Notes: generated by a model not told the origin, from the letters alone. Positions 35,813 through 45,134 are shown, counted from the stretch's first letter. The stretch: 64,000 nt of DNA from Kosakonia sacchari SP1 (GCF_000300455.3 NZ_CP007215.2:2914001-2978000), one strand, 5' to 3'. A program made the numbers and translations.

Positions 35813-36285
35813 TCTTGCCCTTTAAGCAGCGGCTGCGCGCGCCGAGAAGCCAGCCACAGCCCGCTGTTTTTCATGGCATAGCCAAACACTAACCCAACCG
35901 CCAGCGACGGGATGACCAGCCGCCAGTCGCCCTGCCCGGCAAATGTCGCGCAGGCGCCAATAAATGTCCCCGGCACAAAAGAGAGCAGCAGATTCCGGGC
36001 CTGCAGGCACATCAAAAACGCCACCACACCGGTCATCAGATAGCCGACGATCTGCAGATGCGGAGCCAGCGCTGCGCCATGAATAATGACCTGCGCCCAG
36101 GCCACACCGCTCATTACCGTACAGGCGGAAATAAGCAGACCTTTCACTCCACCCTGTGGGCATGCGAAATAGGCGGTGCAGCCGAGAAAACCGGCCCAGC
36201 TTAATAAACCGAGAGAGACGGCCACCCAACCCCAAATGCCGGAGAGAATGCCTGTCGTAATTGCGATAGAAAGGAGAATGTTCAT
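35803..36285 (-). CDS. ycdZ: Inner-membrane protein YcdZ (DUF1097)
   Basis: This is a 160-residue hydrophobic protein with about five membrane helices and conserved blocks GILSGIWGWVAVSLGLLSW and FVPGTFIGACATFAGQGDW. The start MNILLSIAI at 36285 matches E. coli; the frame continues to 36354 without support. The function is unknown. The next gene upstream on the same strand, ycdY, is about 100 bp away. Confidence 0.92.
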   Translation of the reverse strand: MNILLSIAITTGILSGIWGWVAVSLGLLSWAGFLGCTAYFACPQGGVKGLLISACTVMSGVAWAQVIIHGAALAPHLQIVGYLMTGVVAFLMCLQARNLLLSFVPGTFIGACATFAGQGDWRLVIPSLAVGLVFGYAMKNSGLWLASRRAQPLLKGQEKA

Positions 36286-36387
36286 GGCGCGCATCATAGC
36301 AGATGCGCGCCGCTGAGATGCGACAATGCGCACACTATTTGAAAACCAAAACATCTCGTTGCACTTTAATTGTGACTAAAATCACAA

Positions 36388-36942
36388 TCACTCTTCTAAT
36401 TCTTCCTGCAACTCATCCCACATTGCGGCAATCGCATCGCGCGCCAGTGGTGCCATGGTGCGCCAGAACGGCGTTGTCGCATGGGCTTCAACTTTGCCAA
36501 AAAAGGTGCCGCACCAGGGCAGGATATACTCGGCGAATAAGGTTTCCTGCGCTTCGCTTTCATCTTCTGCGGCCTGATCTTCCAGCCATGAGGCCGCCAG
36601 CAGTAACGTCCCAATATGATCGGCCGGCGCATCGGTCAACGGCATGCCGCGACTGGACAAAAAAGAACGCACTTCCGCTTCCGTAGCACCTTCCACCCAG
36701 GCACTACGATAAGGCGAGACGCGACACTCTTCGCCGACAAACAGCGCGTTGTAATCGGCCGCCAGTGCCTGCGCATCGCAGTTTTTCTGCAACCGTTCAA
36801 GCAGCACATCCTGCTCCAGCGGCCAGCTTTCCGCCAGTTTACCCTCACGGATCATGGTATAGAGCGGTACCAGCAGAGGATCTTGCGGCTGGCGGTAAAA
36901 CAGCGAGCCCAGTACACGGCAGAGAATTGAAAATTCGTTCAT
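36388..36942 (-). CDS. ycdY: TorD-family chaperone YcdY
   Basis: YcdY is an all-helical chaperone of the TorD/NarJ type; in E. coli it stimulates the zinc phosphatase YcdX. It has 184 residues, and the block FAEYILPWCGTFFGKVEAH resembles the family's signature in the second half. It lies immediately downstream of ycdX (19-bp gap) on the same strand, so the enzyme and its chaperone share an operon. Confidence 0.93.
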   Translation of the reverse strand: MNEFSILCRVLGSLFYRQPQDPLLVPLYTMIREGKLAESWPLEQDVLLERLQKNCDAQALAADYNALFVGEECRVSPYRSAWVEGATEAEVRSFLSSRGMPLTDAPADHIGTLLLAASWLEDQAAEDESEAQETLFAEYILPWCGTFFGKVEAHATTPFWRTMAPLARDAIAAMWDELQEELEE

Positions 36943-36961
36943 TCAGTTGTTCCAGTCAGTA

Positions 36962-37699
36962 TTAAAGTTCGGCAAATTCGGGAATTGGCGCCATGCCGCG
37001 GGATTCGAGGAAATCCAGCAGACGACGCGGCGAGACATTCAGAATACGATCTTCCGGGAAACCGACGTCATCCAGCACCTTACGGCACTCACTGAAATCG
37101 CCCAGCGTAAACGCCGTATGAGAATCCGAGCCCAGCGCCACCCAGCCGCCAGCATCCCGCACTGCGGCAGCCACGGCGCGGCAATTGGCCTCGCTGCCTT
37201 TGCGCGAATGGACAAACGACGAATTGTTAATTTCAAGCGCGACACCATATTTCGCGGCGGCAGCGGCAACGGCCGGAATATCAATGTCAAATTTCGGGTT
37301 ACCGGGGTGGCTAATAATATGAACATCGCCGCTGGCGATAGTCGCAATCATGGCCTGAGTATGAGTGGCTTTATCCTGCGGCGGAAACACCGGCTCATGG
37401 AAACCCGCAATGATCAGATCCAGCGACGTCACCATCGGTCCGGTGCAGTCGATTTCACCCTCGGTATTTTTAATATTGGCCTCAATACCGCGCAAAATGC
37501 CCACGCCATCGACCAGACGTGGCCAGATGCGCATATTCACGAAGTGCCAGTAGTGCGGCGCATCCGCCATATCCGGGCCGTGATCGGTAATGGCAAAGAG
37601 TTTGATCCCTTTGCGTTTTGCCTCGGCAATATAATCGTGAAGCGTACTGTAAGCGTGGGTGCTGGCGACGGTATGCATATGCAGGTCAACGGGATACAT
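36962..37699 (-). CDS. ycdX: PHP-domain zinc phosphatase YcdX
   Basis: YcdX is a cytoplasmic trinuclear-zinc hydrolase of the PHP family (245 residues), linked to swarming in E. coli. Metal-ligand motifs include [16 protein letters not shown] at residues 4-19, AITDHGPDM, and [12 protein letters not shown] near the C-terminus. It is co-transcribed with its chaperone ycdY and lies just after ghrA on the same strand. Confidence 0.95.
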   Translation of the reverse strand: MYPVDLHMHTVASTHAYSTLHDYIAEAKRKGIKLFAITDHGPDMADAPHYWHFVNMRIWPRLVDGVGILRGIEANIKNTEGEIDCTGPMVTSLDLIIAGFHEPVFPPQDKATHTQAMIATIASGDVHIISHPGNPKFDIDIPAVAAAAAKYGVALEINNSSFVHSRKGSEANCRAVAAAVRDAGGWVALGSDSHTAFTLGDFSECRKVLDDVGFPEDRILNVSPRRLLDFLESRGMAPIPEFAEL

Positions 37700-37784
37700 G
37701 ACTCACTCCTGTAGTTATTTCTGCAAAGGATAGCAGTTATCGTTCGCGAGTTTAATGACAAAACCCGGCGATACCGGGCGTCTG

Positions 37785-38723
37785 TCAATAACCACGCGCT
37801 CTGTCTACCCGCCCGCTGACCGCTTCACCTCGCTCAATACGTTGAATAGCCTGCGCGATAAAAGCCACGGCTTCACTGCGACGTGTCGTCGCCGCCATGT
37901 GCGGCGTCATCGCCACGCGGGGATGCGCCCACAACGGGTTATCGGATGGTAGCGGCTCCTGGCGAAAGACATCGAGCATGGCGCCTTTCAGCTTGCCGCT
38001 CTCCAGGGCTGCAAGCAAATCACGCTCGACAACATGTACGCCGCGCGCAAGGTTTATCAGGTAGCTGTTGTCAGCGAGCTGGTTCAGCAACGCAGCATTA
38101 ATGATACCTGCCGTTTCCGGGGTGTTTGGCAGCAGATTGATTAGCACTCGTGTGCCATGCAGAAAGTTGGGCAACTCCTCGCCACCCGCAAAGCTGGTCA
38201 CGCCGGGTATGTTTTTACGGCTGCGGCTCCAGCTACGCAGCGGGAACCCCCACAGAAGCAGACTTTCAGCCACTTTCGTACCGAGCACGCCCGCGCCGAG
38301 GATGCCAATGGTGAAGTCTTCACGTTCATATTCATCCAGCGGTTGCCATTTCGCCTGCAATTTTAGCGCCTGGTAATCATCAAAGCGTCTGAACCAGTGC
38401 AGCACCTGGCTCACGGCATACTCCTGCATTTGCAGCCCCATGCCTGTATCCTCCAGGCGATACAGCGGAATAGACTCGGGAAGCATTTCAGGATGAGCCT
38501 GCAACTGGCTAAGAATCGAGTCCACTCCCGCCCCCAATGCAAAAACGCCTTTTAAGTGTCGGCCTTTGAGCATCTCAACCGGTGGATGCCAGACCAGCGC
38601 GTAATCGGCGTGGGCATTATCGCCCGGCGTCCACACGCGGATATTTGCCTGCGGCAGCGCCTGGCGCAATGCGCGGATCCAGTCATTGTTATTGAATGAG
38701 GGGTGATAAAAGATAATGTCCAT
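37785..38723 (-). CDS. ghrA: Glyoxylate/hydroxypyruvate reductase A
   Basis: GhrA reduces glyoxylate and hydroxypyruvate with NADPH. It is a D-isomer-specific 2-hydroxyacid dehydrogenase of 312 residues. The nucleotide-binding motif is [16 protein letters not shown] near residues 141-156, and [19 protein letters not shown] and MTPHMAATT carry the catalytic Arg and His. The start [12 protein letters not shown] at 38723 matches E. coli; the frame extends to 38771. Confidence 0.95.
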   Translation of the reverse strand: MDIIFYHPSFNNNDWIRALRQALPQANIRVWTPGDNAHADYALVWHPPVEMLKGRHLKGVFALGAGVDSILSQLQAHPEMLPESIPLYRLEDTGMGLQMQEYAVSQVLHWFRRFDDYQALKLQAKWQPLDEYEREDFTIGILGAGVLGTKVAESLLLWGFPLRSWSRSRKNIPGVTSFAGGEELPNFLHGTRVLINLLPNTPETAGIINAALLNQLADNSYLINLARGVHVVERDLLAALESGKLKGAMLDVFRQEPLPSDNPLWAHPRVAMTPHMAATTRRSEAVAFIAQAIQRIERGEAVSGRVDRARGY

Positions 38724-38986
38724 ATCAACTCCAGAATCTGATGTGATGTATCCGGTTCTTTTCCGGAACAATTATGATTTTTCGCAAAGGCCGCTCAGCA
38801 TAACAAATTTCTCCCGTACCACGCGGAGAAAGTACCGTGACGAGAAAAAAAGCGATTTCAGAACGTTTAAGAAGCAGGTTGTTTGAAGTTTGTCTAAACG
38901 CGCTAATTTATTGAAAAAGAGGATTGACGGCGTTCCGGGTTTTCCCTACATTAGCGCCCGTCCCGGTAACACCGGGAAGACAATGT

Positions 38987-39073
38987 GGTGAGGTGTCCGA
39001 GTGGCTGAAGGAGCACGCCTGGAAAGTGTGTATACGGCAACGTATCGGGGTTCGAATCCCCCCCTCACCGCCA
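38987..39073 (+). tRNA. tRNA-Ser (anticodon GGA)
   Basis: A complete class II tRNA with acceptor arms GGTGAGG and CCTCACC, discriminator G and encoded CCA. The anticodon loop TGGAAAG gives GGA (serine UCC/UCU). A long variable arm (TGTATACGGCAACGTAT) is present. The T arm reads CGGGG-TTCGAAT-CCCCC, so the outermost T-stem position would be a C:C mismatch; the gene is 87 bases, one fewer than the E. coli serW/serX genes as I recall them. It marks the end of the conserved backbone. Confidence 0.96.
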
Positions 39074-39083
39074 TCATTCAAAG

Positions 39084-39115
39084 AAGAGCTCGCAGGCAAC
39101 TGCAGGCTTTTTTTT
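39084..39115 (+). terminator. Terminator after tRNA-Ser
   Basis: An imperfect stem (roughly 39086-39095 with 39100-39109, loop GCAA, one mismatch) runs into eight consecutive T residues. Confidence 0.8.
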
Positions 39116-39116
39116 C

Positions 39117-39240
39117 GCATAGCGCACTCCACCAGGGGGATGAGAAGCCCCGACCGGGGTTCGACAACTGACGCAACCAGTTGGACAGACCAGCAATGCA
39201 GTGAGTGGGCTGCCCGCACAAAACGCCGTCAGCGTTTTTA
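39117..39240 (+). ncRNA. RtT-like element downstream of tRNA-Ser
   Basis: After the tRNA terminator comes about 120 bases that code for no convincing protein but are structured. CCCCGACCGGGG forms a hairpin next to GGTTCGAC, which mimics a tRNA T-loop; CAACTG/CAGTTG is a second inverted repeat. The element ends with AAACGC/GCGTTT and a T-run (39221-39239). Layout and content recall RtT elements found behind tRNA genes in enterics. The identification is from memory of that family and is tentative; the function of such elements is unclear. Confidence 0.45.
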
Positions 39241-39276
39241 AACAGCCGCGGATCAAAATTCATCGCTATCACATTG

Positions 39277-39582
39277 TCATTTCATATCCAGAAGTCCTCT
39301 TTCGTTAAAGGCATCATATTTCAGGATTTCTGCCGTCATCCGTTCCTGCCAGCGGGTGATAAATGCCCGGGTGTGAGGAGCGGCAAGATGCGCGGTCAGC
39401 GCATCCTGATCTTGCCAGCGTTCCGATATGAGCACGCTTCCGGCAAGATGATCCTCTACTGCCACGTCATACGAGAGGTTTCCTGCACGTTTACGCACGG
39501 TTTGCGCGAGTACGTTCATGTCGGCCATAAAGCGTGGTAAATCAGAGGGTTTAATATTCACATAACCGCAAATGATGAGCAT
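39277..39582 (-). CDS. ABM-domain quinol monooxygenase-like protein
   Basis: This is a 101-residue protein of the antibiotic biosynthesis monooxygenase (ABM) dimeric ferredoxin-like fold. The family pattern is visible: VNIKPSDLPRFMADMNVLAQ, then GNLSYDVAVEDHLAGSVLISE and WQDQDALTAHLAAPHTRAF. Members such as YgiN oxidise quinols, but substrates vary and cannot be read from sequence. It is transcribed after the oxidoreductase at 39643 on the same strand (60-bp gap), suggesting a shared detoxification role. Confidence 0.85.
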   Translation of the reverse strand: MLIICGYVNIKPSDLPRFMADMNVLAQTVRKRAGNLSYDVAVEDHLAGSVLISERWQDQDALTAHLAAPHTRAFITRWQERMTAEILKYDAFNERGLLDMK

Positions 39583-39642
39583 AGCGTTGCCTTGTATCTG
39601 TCATCCCCGATCGCTCTGCCAGGCCGTCCGGGGACATGATTA

Positions 39643-40659
39643 TCAAACATTAGTCAGTACAATTTTGCCCTGAATATTGCCCATTGCTGCGCGCTGATGG
39701 GCCGCAGATGCCAGTGCTAGCGGATAAGTGCTATCAATTACCACCCGGACACCCCCCTCTTCCAGAAGACGGCCTGCTTGCGCTAATTGCGCACCGCTGG
39801 AGCGCACTTGCGTCGATGACACCGTCACCGCTTTTTGCGCGGCTTCAGAATGTGCGGAAAAGCCCAACGGATTAACCAGAAAGAGGGCACCGCCAGGCCT
39901 GATACAGCGCAGAAAGCGCGCCATATTTGCGCCACCCACCGCATCAAAAACGAGATCAACATTTTTTACTACGCTCTCGGCTGCGGTTTTGGTGTAGTCG
40001 ATAAACTCGTCTGCTCCCAGCTCGCGTAAAAGTGCCTCATTGCGCGAGGAAGCCACGGCAATGACCCGCGCACCTTTCCAGCGGGCAAGCTGAACGGCAA
40101 GGTGTCCCACGCCGCCACCGGCGCCATTAACCAACACGGTCTGACCTTTCAATGGAACGGCTTTATGTGGAAAAGGCTGGAAAGGATTCGGTGCGTTGTG
40201 CCCCGTTTCGATAAGAAACTGCCAGGCCGTGAGCAGCGACATTGGAGCACCTGCAGCCTGAACATGCTCTATCCCACGAGGTTTCAGTGCCAGTTCCGAC
40301 GAAGGAACACTGACATATTCAGCATAAGCGCCACTGCCCTCCATCACCTTTTCAGGAAAACGCACCATCGAATAGACCTCATCGCCGATGCTGAACCCGG
40401 TAACATGTTTACCGACCGCTGCGACAACACCTGATATGTCAGTCCCTAAAATGAGTGGAAAGGAAGGTTCGGGCCACCATTCAGGCGGAAGTGCCCGATA
40501 GCCGTCACGCAGATACCAGTCTGGCGGGTTAAGGCTGGCCGCTTGCACATGAACAAGAACCTCGTCGTTTCCGACCTGAGGCCGGGGAACCTCTTCATAA
40601 AGCAGGTTTTCTGGCCCACCAAACGCATGTAGCTGTACAGCTTTCATCATCTCAGTCAT
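39643..40659 (-). CDS. Zinc-independent MDR-family NADPH oxidoreductase
   Basis: This is a medium-chain dehydrogenase/reductase of 338 residues, quinone-oxidoreductase type. The N-terminal GroES-like domain includes LGTDISGVVAAVGKHVTGFSIGDEVY, broken here only by its length. The Rossmann motif is VNGAGGGVGHLAVQLA. The structural zinc-binding Cys cluster of alcohol dehydrogenases is missing, which fits the quinone reductase branch. It faces a LysR gene across 91 bp, the usual layout for a regulator and its target. Confidence 0.88.
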   Translation of the reverse strand: MTEMMKAVQLHAFGGPENLLYEEVPRPQVGNDEVLVHVQAASLNPPDWYLRDGYRALPPEWWPEPSFPLILGTDISGVVAAVGKHVTGFSIGDEVYSMVRFPEKVMEGSGAYAEYVSVPSSELALKPRGIEHVQAAGAPMSLLTAWQFLIETGHNAPNPFQPFPHKAVPLKGQTVLVNGAGGGVGHLAVQLARWKGARVIAVASSRNEALLRELGADEFIDYTKTAAESVVKNVDLVFDAVGGANMARFLRCIRPGGALFLVNPLGFSAHSEAAQKAVTVSSTQVRSSGAQLAQAGRLLEEGGVRVVIDSTYPLALASAAHQRAAMGNIQGKIVLTNV

Positions 40660-40750
40660 TACCGTCTCGCTCTAAAAACAACTCAGGTAACAGAGCATAC
40701 GGCTAATATCCAAGATTGATAATGTGGCTGTATTTCGCTTTAATTGTGCC

Positions 40751-41653
40751 ATGAAGGAACAAATAGGTTTTGAAAGACTCACGGGTCTTATCGCATTCGC
40801 TCGCGCCGGCGCTCTGGGTAGTTATAGCGCCGCTGCCCGCTCGCTCTCCGTTTCCCCTTCCGCAATCAGTAAAAGTATCCAACGGCTGGAGAAGCATCTC
40901 GGCGTCACCTTATTCACCCGAACGACACGCTCGCTCGTGCTAACGGCCGAAGGCCGCGAACTGCATGAACGTGCGTTGCGATTGCTACGGGATGCCGAGG
41001 AGATCGAACAAGTAGCAAAACGCAGCCGCGCGGAACCGGCAGGTACGTTACGCATTGCGGCATCGTTACCGGTGGGTATTCATATGATCGCCCCTGTACT
41101 TGCGCAATTTTGCGCCCTTCACCCAAAAGTGACGATCGATTTACGGTTGAACGATCAGGTGGTAAGCATCGTTGATGAGAATATTGATCTTGCCTTTCGA
41201 ATCGGCGATCTTGCGGATTCAAACCTGCTGGCGCGTCGCCTCCCGCCGTATCAAATAGGGTGTTATGCCTCGCCCGAATATTTAGCCCGTTGCGCCACAC
41301 CGCAACATCCTGATGACTTAATCGGACACCAAACGATTAATCTGCGTTATCAGAACACGGGGCAACTTTTTCGCTGGCCGTTCCGTGTCGGTGAGCGGGA
41401 GATTGAAATCGTACCTTCATCAACAGTGATTGTTGATGCCAGCGAGGCCGCCATAGCCGCAATGACTGCCGGAGCCGGAATAGGCATGGCGTCGAATTTT
41501 ATGGTGGCTTCCCTGGTCAGAGATAAAAAGTTAGTTCCCGTACTCGCCGATTTTACGGTGGAGCGACGTAATATTTCGGCTGTCTGGCACGAAAGTCGCC
41601 GTTCCAATCCGGCGGTACGCGCGTTTCTGGAGCATATGCTTAAACATTTTTAA
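40751..41653 (+). CDS. LysR-family transcriptional regulator
   Basis: This LTTR has 300 residues. The N-terminal winged helix reads [19 protein letters not shown] then [19 protein letters not shown], followed by the linker helix and the effector-binding domain. The start ATG at 40751 is chosen because the upstream frame (from 40724) begins in the divergent promoter. It resembles the DsdC/AaeR-like subgroup next to oxidoreductases and probably controls the divergent gene at 40659; the inducer is unknown. Confidence 0.9.
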   Translation: MKEQIGFERLTGLIAFARAGALGSYSAAARSLSVSPSAISKSIQRLEKHLGVTLFTRTTRSLVLTAEGRELHERALRLLRDAEEIEQVAKRSRAEPAGTLRIAASLPVGIHMIAPVLAQFCALHPKVTIDLRLNDQVVSIVDENIDLAFRIGDLADSNLLARRLPPYQIGCYASPEYLARCATPQHPDDLIGHQTINLRYQNTGQLFRWPFRVGEREIEIVPSSTVIVDASEAAIAAMTAGAGIGMASNFMVASLVRDKKLVPVLADFTVERRNISAVWHESRRSNPAVRAFLEHMLKHF

Positions 41654-41803
41654 ATTAGCGGCCTGCGGCGATAAACAATGCGTCATAATCAGTGGTTTTC
41701 GCTTTGACTCGCAGGAAACGCTCAGAACAGAATCCGTGCTCCGTCGACTCTCACGGCTGCAGGGCGCAATAATTCGCAATCAAAAATAGGCAGGATATCG
41801 AAG

Positions 41804-42133
41804 ATGAAAGCAGTGGAATTTTTGCTGTACACCCTCAAACCCGGAACAGGAAAAGCGTTTCACAAGATCATGACGGAGGAGAGTGCGCCACTTCACCGTT
41901 CAGCCGGTATGGATATCGTTTCTTTCGGTCTATCAGCCCATGATGATGATGCTTACTATCTGATCAGAGCTTATGACAGCCTCCCCCACCTGGAATCCTC
42001 ACAGGCATATTTTTATAACAGTGATGCGTGGCGTCTTGGCCCCCGGCAGGCCATTATCGACCGAATAAGCGTCAGCGTTAAATCGGTGTTAACGCTAAGC
42101 GACAGCGCAATTGAAAATTTACGATCCCGCTAA
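41804..42133 (+). CDS. NIPSNAP-family protein
   Basis: This is a small protein of 109 residues with the NIPSNAP/ABM-like ferredoxin fold: VEFLLYTLKPGTGKAFHKI at the start and YYLIRAYDSLPHLESSQAYF in the middle. These proteins are often found with oxidoreductases, but their reaction is usually unknown. It stands alone on the plus strand, 150 bp after the LysR gene, with an AGGAT-type site upstream. Confidence 0.8.
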   Translation: MKAVEFLLYTLKPGTGKAFHKIMTEESAPLHRSAGMDIVSFGLSAHDDDAYYLIRAYDSLPHLESSQAYFYNSDAWRLGPRQAIIDRISVSVKSVLTLSDSAIENLRSR

Positions 42134-42229
42134 TTGTGCAGCCCGCCATGATTATAACGCCGCGCCAGCGGCATTATTTCGCCAGCCCTTAACTTCCCGC
42201 GCCAACTAACCGCTATGTTTATATGTCGT

Positions 42230-42766
42230 TTATGGCGTCAGCTTATAGTGCGACTGAACCAGACCCGAAGGGAAGCTGCGGCTTGATAACAGAGTCAAAT
42301 CTATATCCCCGGTCAGGGAGCCGAATAACGGTTTTCCCGAACCGAGCAGGACAGGAACGGTAGTGATAACGATATCGGCGACCAGACTTTCGCGCAGGAA
42401 CGACTGTATTACCTGCCCGCCATCAATATAGACGCGACGCGCATTCTGCGCCGCAAGGTCAGCAAGCACCTCCCCTGGCGTGCGGCATGAGAACTGCACT
42501 TTGCCCTTCAGTTTCTCGGGCTCGGGGGTATCGATTAGCTGTCGGGAGAGCACCAGCACGGGTCGATCATAAGGCCATTCGTCAAAGGTCAGCACCTTCT
42601 CATAGCTGCCTCGCCCCATCACGATCCACTCTTTGTCCGCGATGAATGCCGCATAGCCATGCTCTTCTGTCGGGTCATCGCGCTGCAACAGCCACTCAAT
42701 ATCGCCATCCTCTCGGGCGATAAAACCATCAAGACTGACCGCGATAAAAACATGTGTGGTGACCAT
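42230..42766 (-). CDS. Dihydrofolate reductase-like (RibD C-terminal) protein
   Basis: This is a 178-residue protein of the RibD_C/DHFR superfamily, beginning HVFIAVSLDGFIAREDGDI (the NADPH-binding ASLDG-type motif) and containing VMGRGSYEKV and VYIDGGQVIQSFL. Such stand-alone proteins are probably reductases, but the substrate is unknown and true DHFR activity is unlikely. The ATG at 42766 is used; the codon before it in frame is TTG. Confidence 0.88.
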   Translation of the reverse strand: MVTTHVFIAVSLDGFIAREDGDIEWLLQRDDPTEEHGYAAFIADKEWIVMGRGSYEKVLTFDEWPYDRPVLVLSRQLIDTPEPEKLKGKVQFSCRTPGEVLADLAAQNARRVYIDGGQVIQSFLRESLVADIVITTVPVLLGSGKPLFGSLTGDIDLTLLSSRSFPSGLVQSHYKLTP

Positions 42767-43070
42767 CAAGTGTTCCGTATTCAGATTACCTATCTTGTTA
42801 AGTTTAGGGAGGTTAGCAATAGTGACATGCTCGCTGTGGAAAAACGTAGCATGAGAGTAACAATGTTGCCTTTATGGATTAGGGCAAAAAATCGCATAGT
42901 GTTGAATCCAGGATGGCGTGACAAGCAGTGACCTGCTCCTCATAAAGTAATCTCTTACAATGTTATTAGTGTCCATTTCTGGTACAAAGCAGCCAGGCAA
43001 GTCGCGCTGAAAATTCGCTAAAAGCGAAAAAAGATCCTGTGGTTAAACGGCTGCATATCTGGTCGTTACC
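42767..43070. other. Intergenic spacer with a possible transposon-end relic
   Basis: No convincing gene is present. TGACCTGCTCC at 42929-42939 followed by an AT-rich stretch up to GTGTCC near 42970 resembles a single end of an IS3-family element, but no transposase or partner end is seen. TTCGCT/AGCGAA at 43014-43028 forms a hairpin that could terminate the AraC-family gene on the minus strand. Confidence 0.35.
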
Positions 43071-43904
43071 TCAGACACAACTTTCAGCATACCTGCCTGG
43101 AGTGATACCAAACTGAGCCTTAAAATTCCTGTTGAGATGGCTTTGATCAAAAAAACCAACGCGATGCGCAACCACCGTGGCCTTGACGCCTTCTGAAAGC
43201 AACTTTTTAGCCCGATTAAGCCGGATTTGGTTGAGGTATTTGTGCACCGACATCCCGGTACTGGCGCGGAATAGGCGCATAAAATAGAACTCGCTCATCT
43301 CAGCGGCATCTGCGATATCTTTGATATTAATATTCTGGTCGTAGAGATCATGAATATATTCCAGACCCCGGCTCACCTCTGCTCGCGGATCAGCGGAAGT
43401 AGAATTTTTTGTCGTCAATATTCCATATCTGGAAATGAACGCGCTTAAAACGCCGTATAACGTGCACTCCTTTTCCAACGTATCGGGACAAGAACGAAGT
43501 GTTGCAGAAGCAGCGATGAGCGTATTTGCCAGGGCGATATCCTGATGGATATTTTGGCACCCAAAATTCAGCGACTTGTTTCCTGCGTCAGGCTCATAAG
43601 CGATATCGAGAAGTAACTGTTCTGATGGATACAGGGCGCAATAATCCCAACCCATTTCGCGCTCCACAGCCTCCCCCGTATGAACTTCCCCCGGGTGTAT
43701 TACCATTATCGACCCGGCCGTGGCTATGCCCGTTCTGCGGCATACGCTATTCCGCTGAGCCCCGCGGGAAAACGCGGCAATGACAAACTCTTCGTGAAAA
43801 TGCGCCGGGTAACTGTGCTCATAACAGGATGCCAGCAGGAATTCTGTTCCATTAAACAGACCAGAATCTTTCCATAAAACGATGTTTTCCTTGTTGTTAT
43901 CCAT
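43071..43904 (-). CDS. AraC-family transcriptional regulator (azlCD-linked)
   Basis: This is an AraC/XylS regulator of 277 residues from the ATG at 43904 (GGGGG ribosome site). The N-terminal cupin has PAHFHEEFVIAAFSRG and MVIHPGEVHTGEA. The C-terminal double helix-turn-helix includes NIKDIADAAEMSEFYFMRLF and HRVGFFDQSHLNRNFKAQFG ending TPGRYAESC. The cupin type is common in regulators next to amino-acid exporters, and it faces azlC across about 120 bp, so it most likely controls azlCD. Confidence 0.9.
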   Translation of the reverse strand: MDNNKENIVLWKDSGLFNGTEFLLASCYEHSYPAHFHEEFVIAAFSRGAQRNSVCRRTGIATAGSIMVIHPGEVHTGEAVEREMGWDYCALYPSEQLLLDIAYEPDAGNKSLNFGCQNIHQDIALANTLIAASATLRSCPDTLEKECTLYGVLSAFISRYGILTTKNSTSADPRAEVSRGLEYIHDLYDQNINIKDIADAAEMSEFYFMRLFRASTGMSVHKYLNQIRLNRAKKLLSEGVKATVVAHRVGFFDQSHLNRNFKAQFGITPGRYAESCV

Positions 43905-44025
43905 GTGCCCCCTCATTTTCCGCGCAGATAAGATGTGTGAAATGCAGAGCAGCTTTTTCCTATCGTGAAGCAGCCGTATTCCTAGAATAGAGTGCTCACC
44001 GATGATTTAGAAGCAGGTACTATAG

Positions 44026-44763
44026 ATGTCTCAAATTCATGTTACCAACGATCCCCCTTTTATCAGCATGTTCCGCGCTGGCGTACTGGCCTGTATGCCG
44101 ACAATTCCGGGTTACTGGAGTATCGGATTTGCCGCTGGCGCAATGGGTACTTTGTCGGGGTTTAGTATTTTTCAGGTAGCGCTGTTAGCCGGTGCATTGT
44201 ATGCGGGTTCGGCGCAATTCCTGTTTTATTCTCTGTGGGCGGCGGGCGCAGAAATGTCTTCTGTGATGATAAGCGTTGTGCTCATTAACCTGCGCTATCT
44301 CCTTATGAGTTCATCCTTAAGTCCTTATTTCCGCAAACAGAGCACCCGTAAAAAATTGCTTAATGGTCTGCTACTGACGGATGAAACCTTTGGTGTTGCC
44401 GCTGAGTATGCCAGCCGACATGGATCGCTCCCCTTTTCATGGATGTTTGGATTGAATATTTCCGCATGGCTGAACTGGGTAATCGCAAGTGTGGCAGGTG
44501 CATGGCTTGCCTCTGTGGTTCCGGTTTCACTCATGGAAGGGCTCAGCTTCAGCCTGGTATCAATGTTTATTGGCCTCGTGCTAATGACCTGGTTTGCCAG
44601 TAAAAGAAAAATGCTGGAGAGCTTTACCATTATCACCGCAGTCATCATCACCCTATTTTCGTCACATTATCTGGATAGCAGCGTCGTTGTTATGGTCGCA
44701 GCAATCATATCAGCAACAAGCGCGACGATTTTTTTGAGATTTATTGAGAGGACGAGAAGCTAA
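44026..44763 (+). CDS. azlC: AzlC-family amino-acid exporter, large subunit
   Basis: AzlC is the larger inner-membrane component of a two-part branched-chain amino-acid exporter (245 residues, about six to eight hydrophobic segments). Typical blocks are FRAGVLACMPTIPGYWSIGFAAG and LAGALYAGSAQFLFYSLWAAG. It is followed one base later by azlD, so the two subunits are translated together. The substrate could be a branched-chain or another hydrophobic amino acid. Confidence 0.9.
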   Translation: MSQIHVTNDPPFISMFRAGVLACMPTIPGYWSIGFAAGAMGTLSGFSIFQVALLAGALYAGSAQFLFYSLWAAGAEMSSVMISVVLINLRYLLMSSSLSPYFRKQSTRKKLLNGLLLTDETFGVAAEYASRHGSLPFSWMFGLNISAWLNWVIASVAGAWLASVVPVSLMEGLSFSLVSMFIGLVLMTWFASKRKMLESFTIITAVIITLFSSHYLDSSVVVMVAAIISATSATIFLRFIERTRS

Positions 44764-44764
44764 C

Positions 44765-45091
44765 ATGGAAAGACCCATTATTTTGGCAATTATCCTATCA
44801 GCAATGGCGACCGCAGTGATGAGAACACTGCCAATATTGCTATTGTCCAGATTCAGTTTGCCAGGCCCGGTTCAACGTTGGCTGAGTTTCATTCCTTCCG
44901 CCATCATGGCGGCGATTATTGCCAGTGAATTACTCAGTAAGCCGTCATTAACCAGTACAGGGCTTTCGCTATCATTGATTGCGGCATTTGCCGCTACAGC
45001 ATCCGGCATTATCACGAGAAGTCTGTTTGTTACTGTATTAACGGGAATGGCTGTCTTTTCAGGCCTCCGGTACTGGTACGGAATGGGCTGA
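44765..45091 (+). CDS. azlD: AzlD-family amino-acid exporter, small subunit
   Basis: This is a 108-residue membrane protein with three to four helices, the small partner of AzlC. The block AVMRTLPILLLSRFSLP and PSAIMAAIIASELL are family features. The start MERPIILAI at 44765 directly follows the azlC stop; a slightly longer frame from 44744 overlaps azlC. A bidirectional terminator lies after it. Confidence 0.9.
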   Translation: MERPIILAIILSAMATAVMRTLPILLLSRFSLPGPVQRWLSFIPSAIMAAIIASELLSKPSLTSTGLSLSLIAAFAATASGIITRSLFVTVLTGMAVFSGLRYWYGMG

Positions 45092-45134
45092 ATAATTAAC
45101 ACGGATATTTAAACTGACTTGCAAGATATCTGAA

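Noticed and set aside
36947-37714. 255-codon plus-strand frame opposite ycdX
   Set aside because: Antisense of a well-supported PHP-family gene.
41654-41803. Small gene between the LysR and NIPSNAP genes
   Set aside because: Only short frames without ribosome sites; ordinary intergenic spacer.
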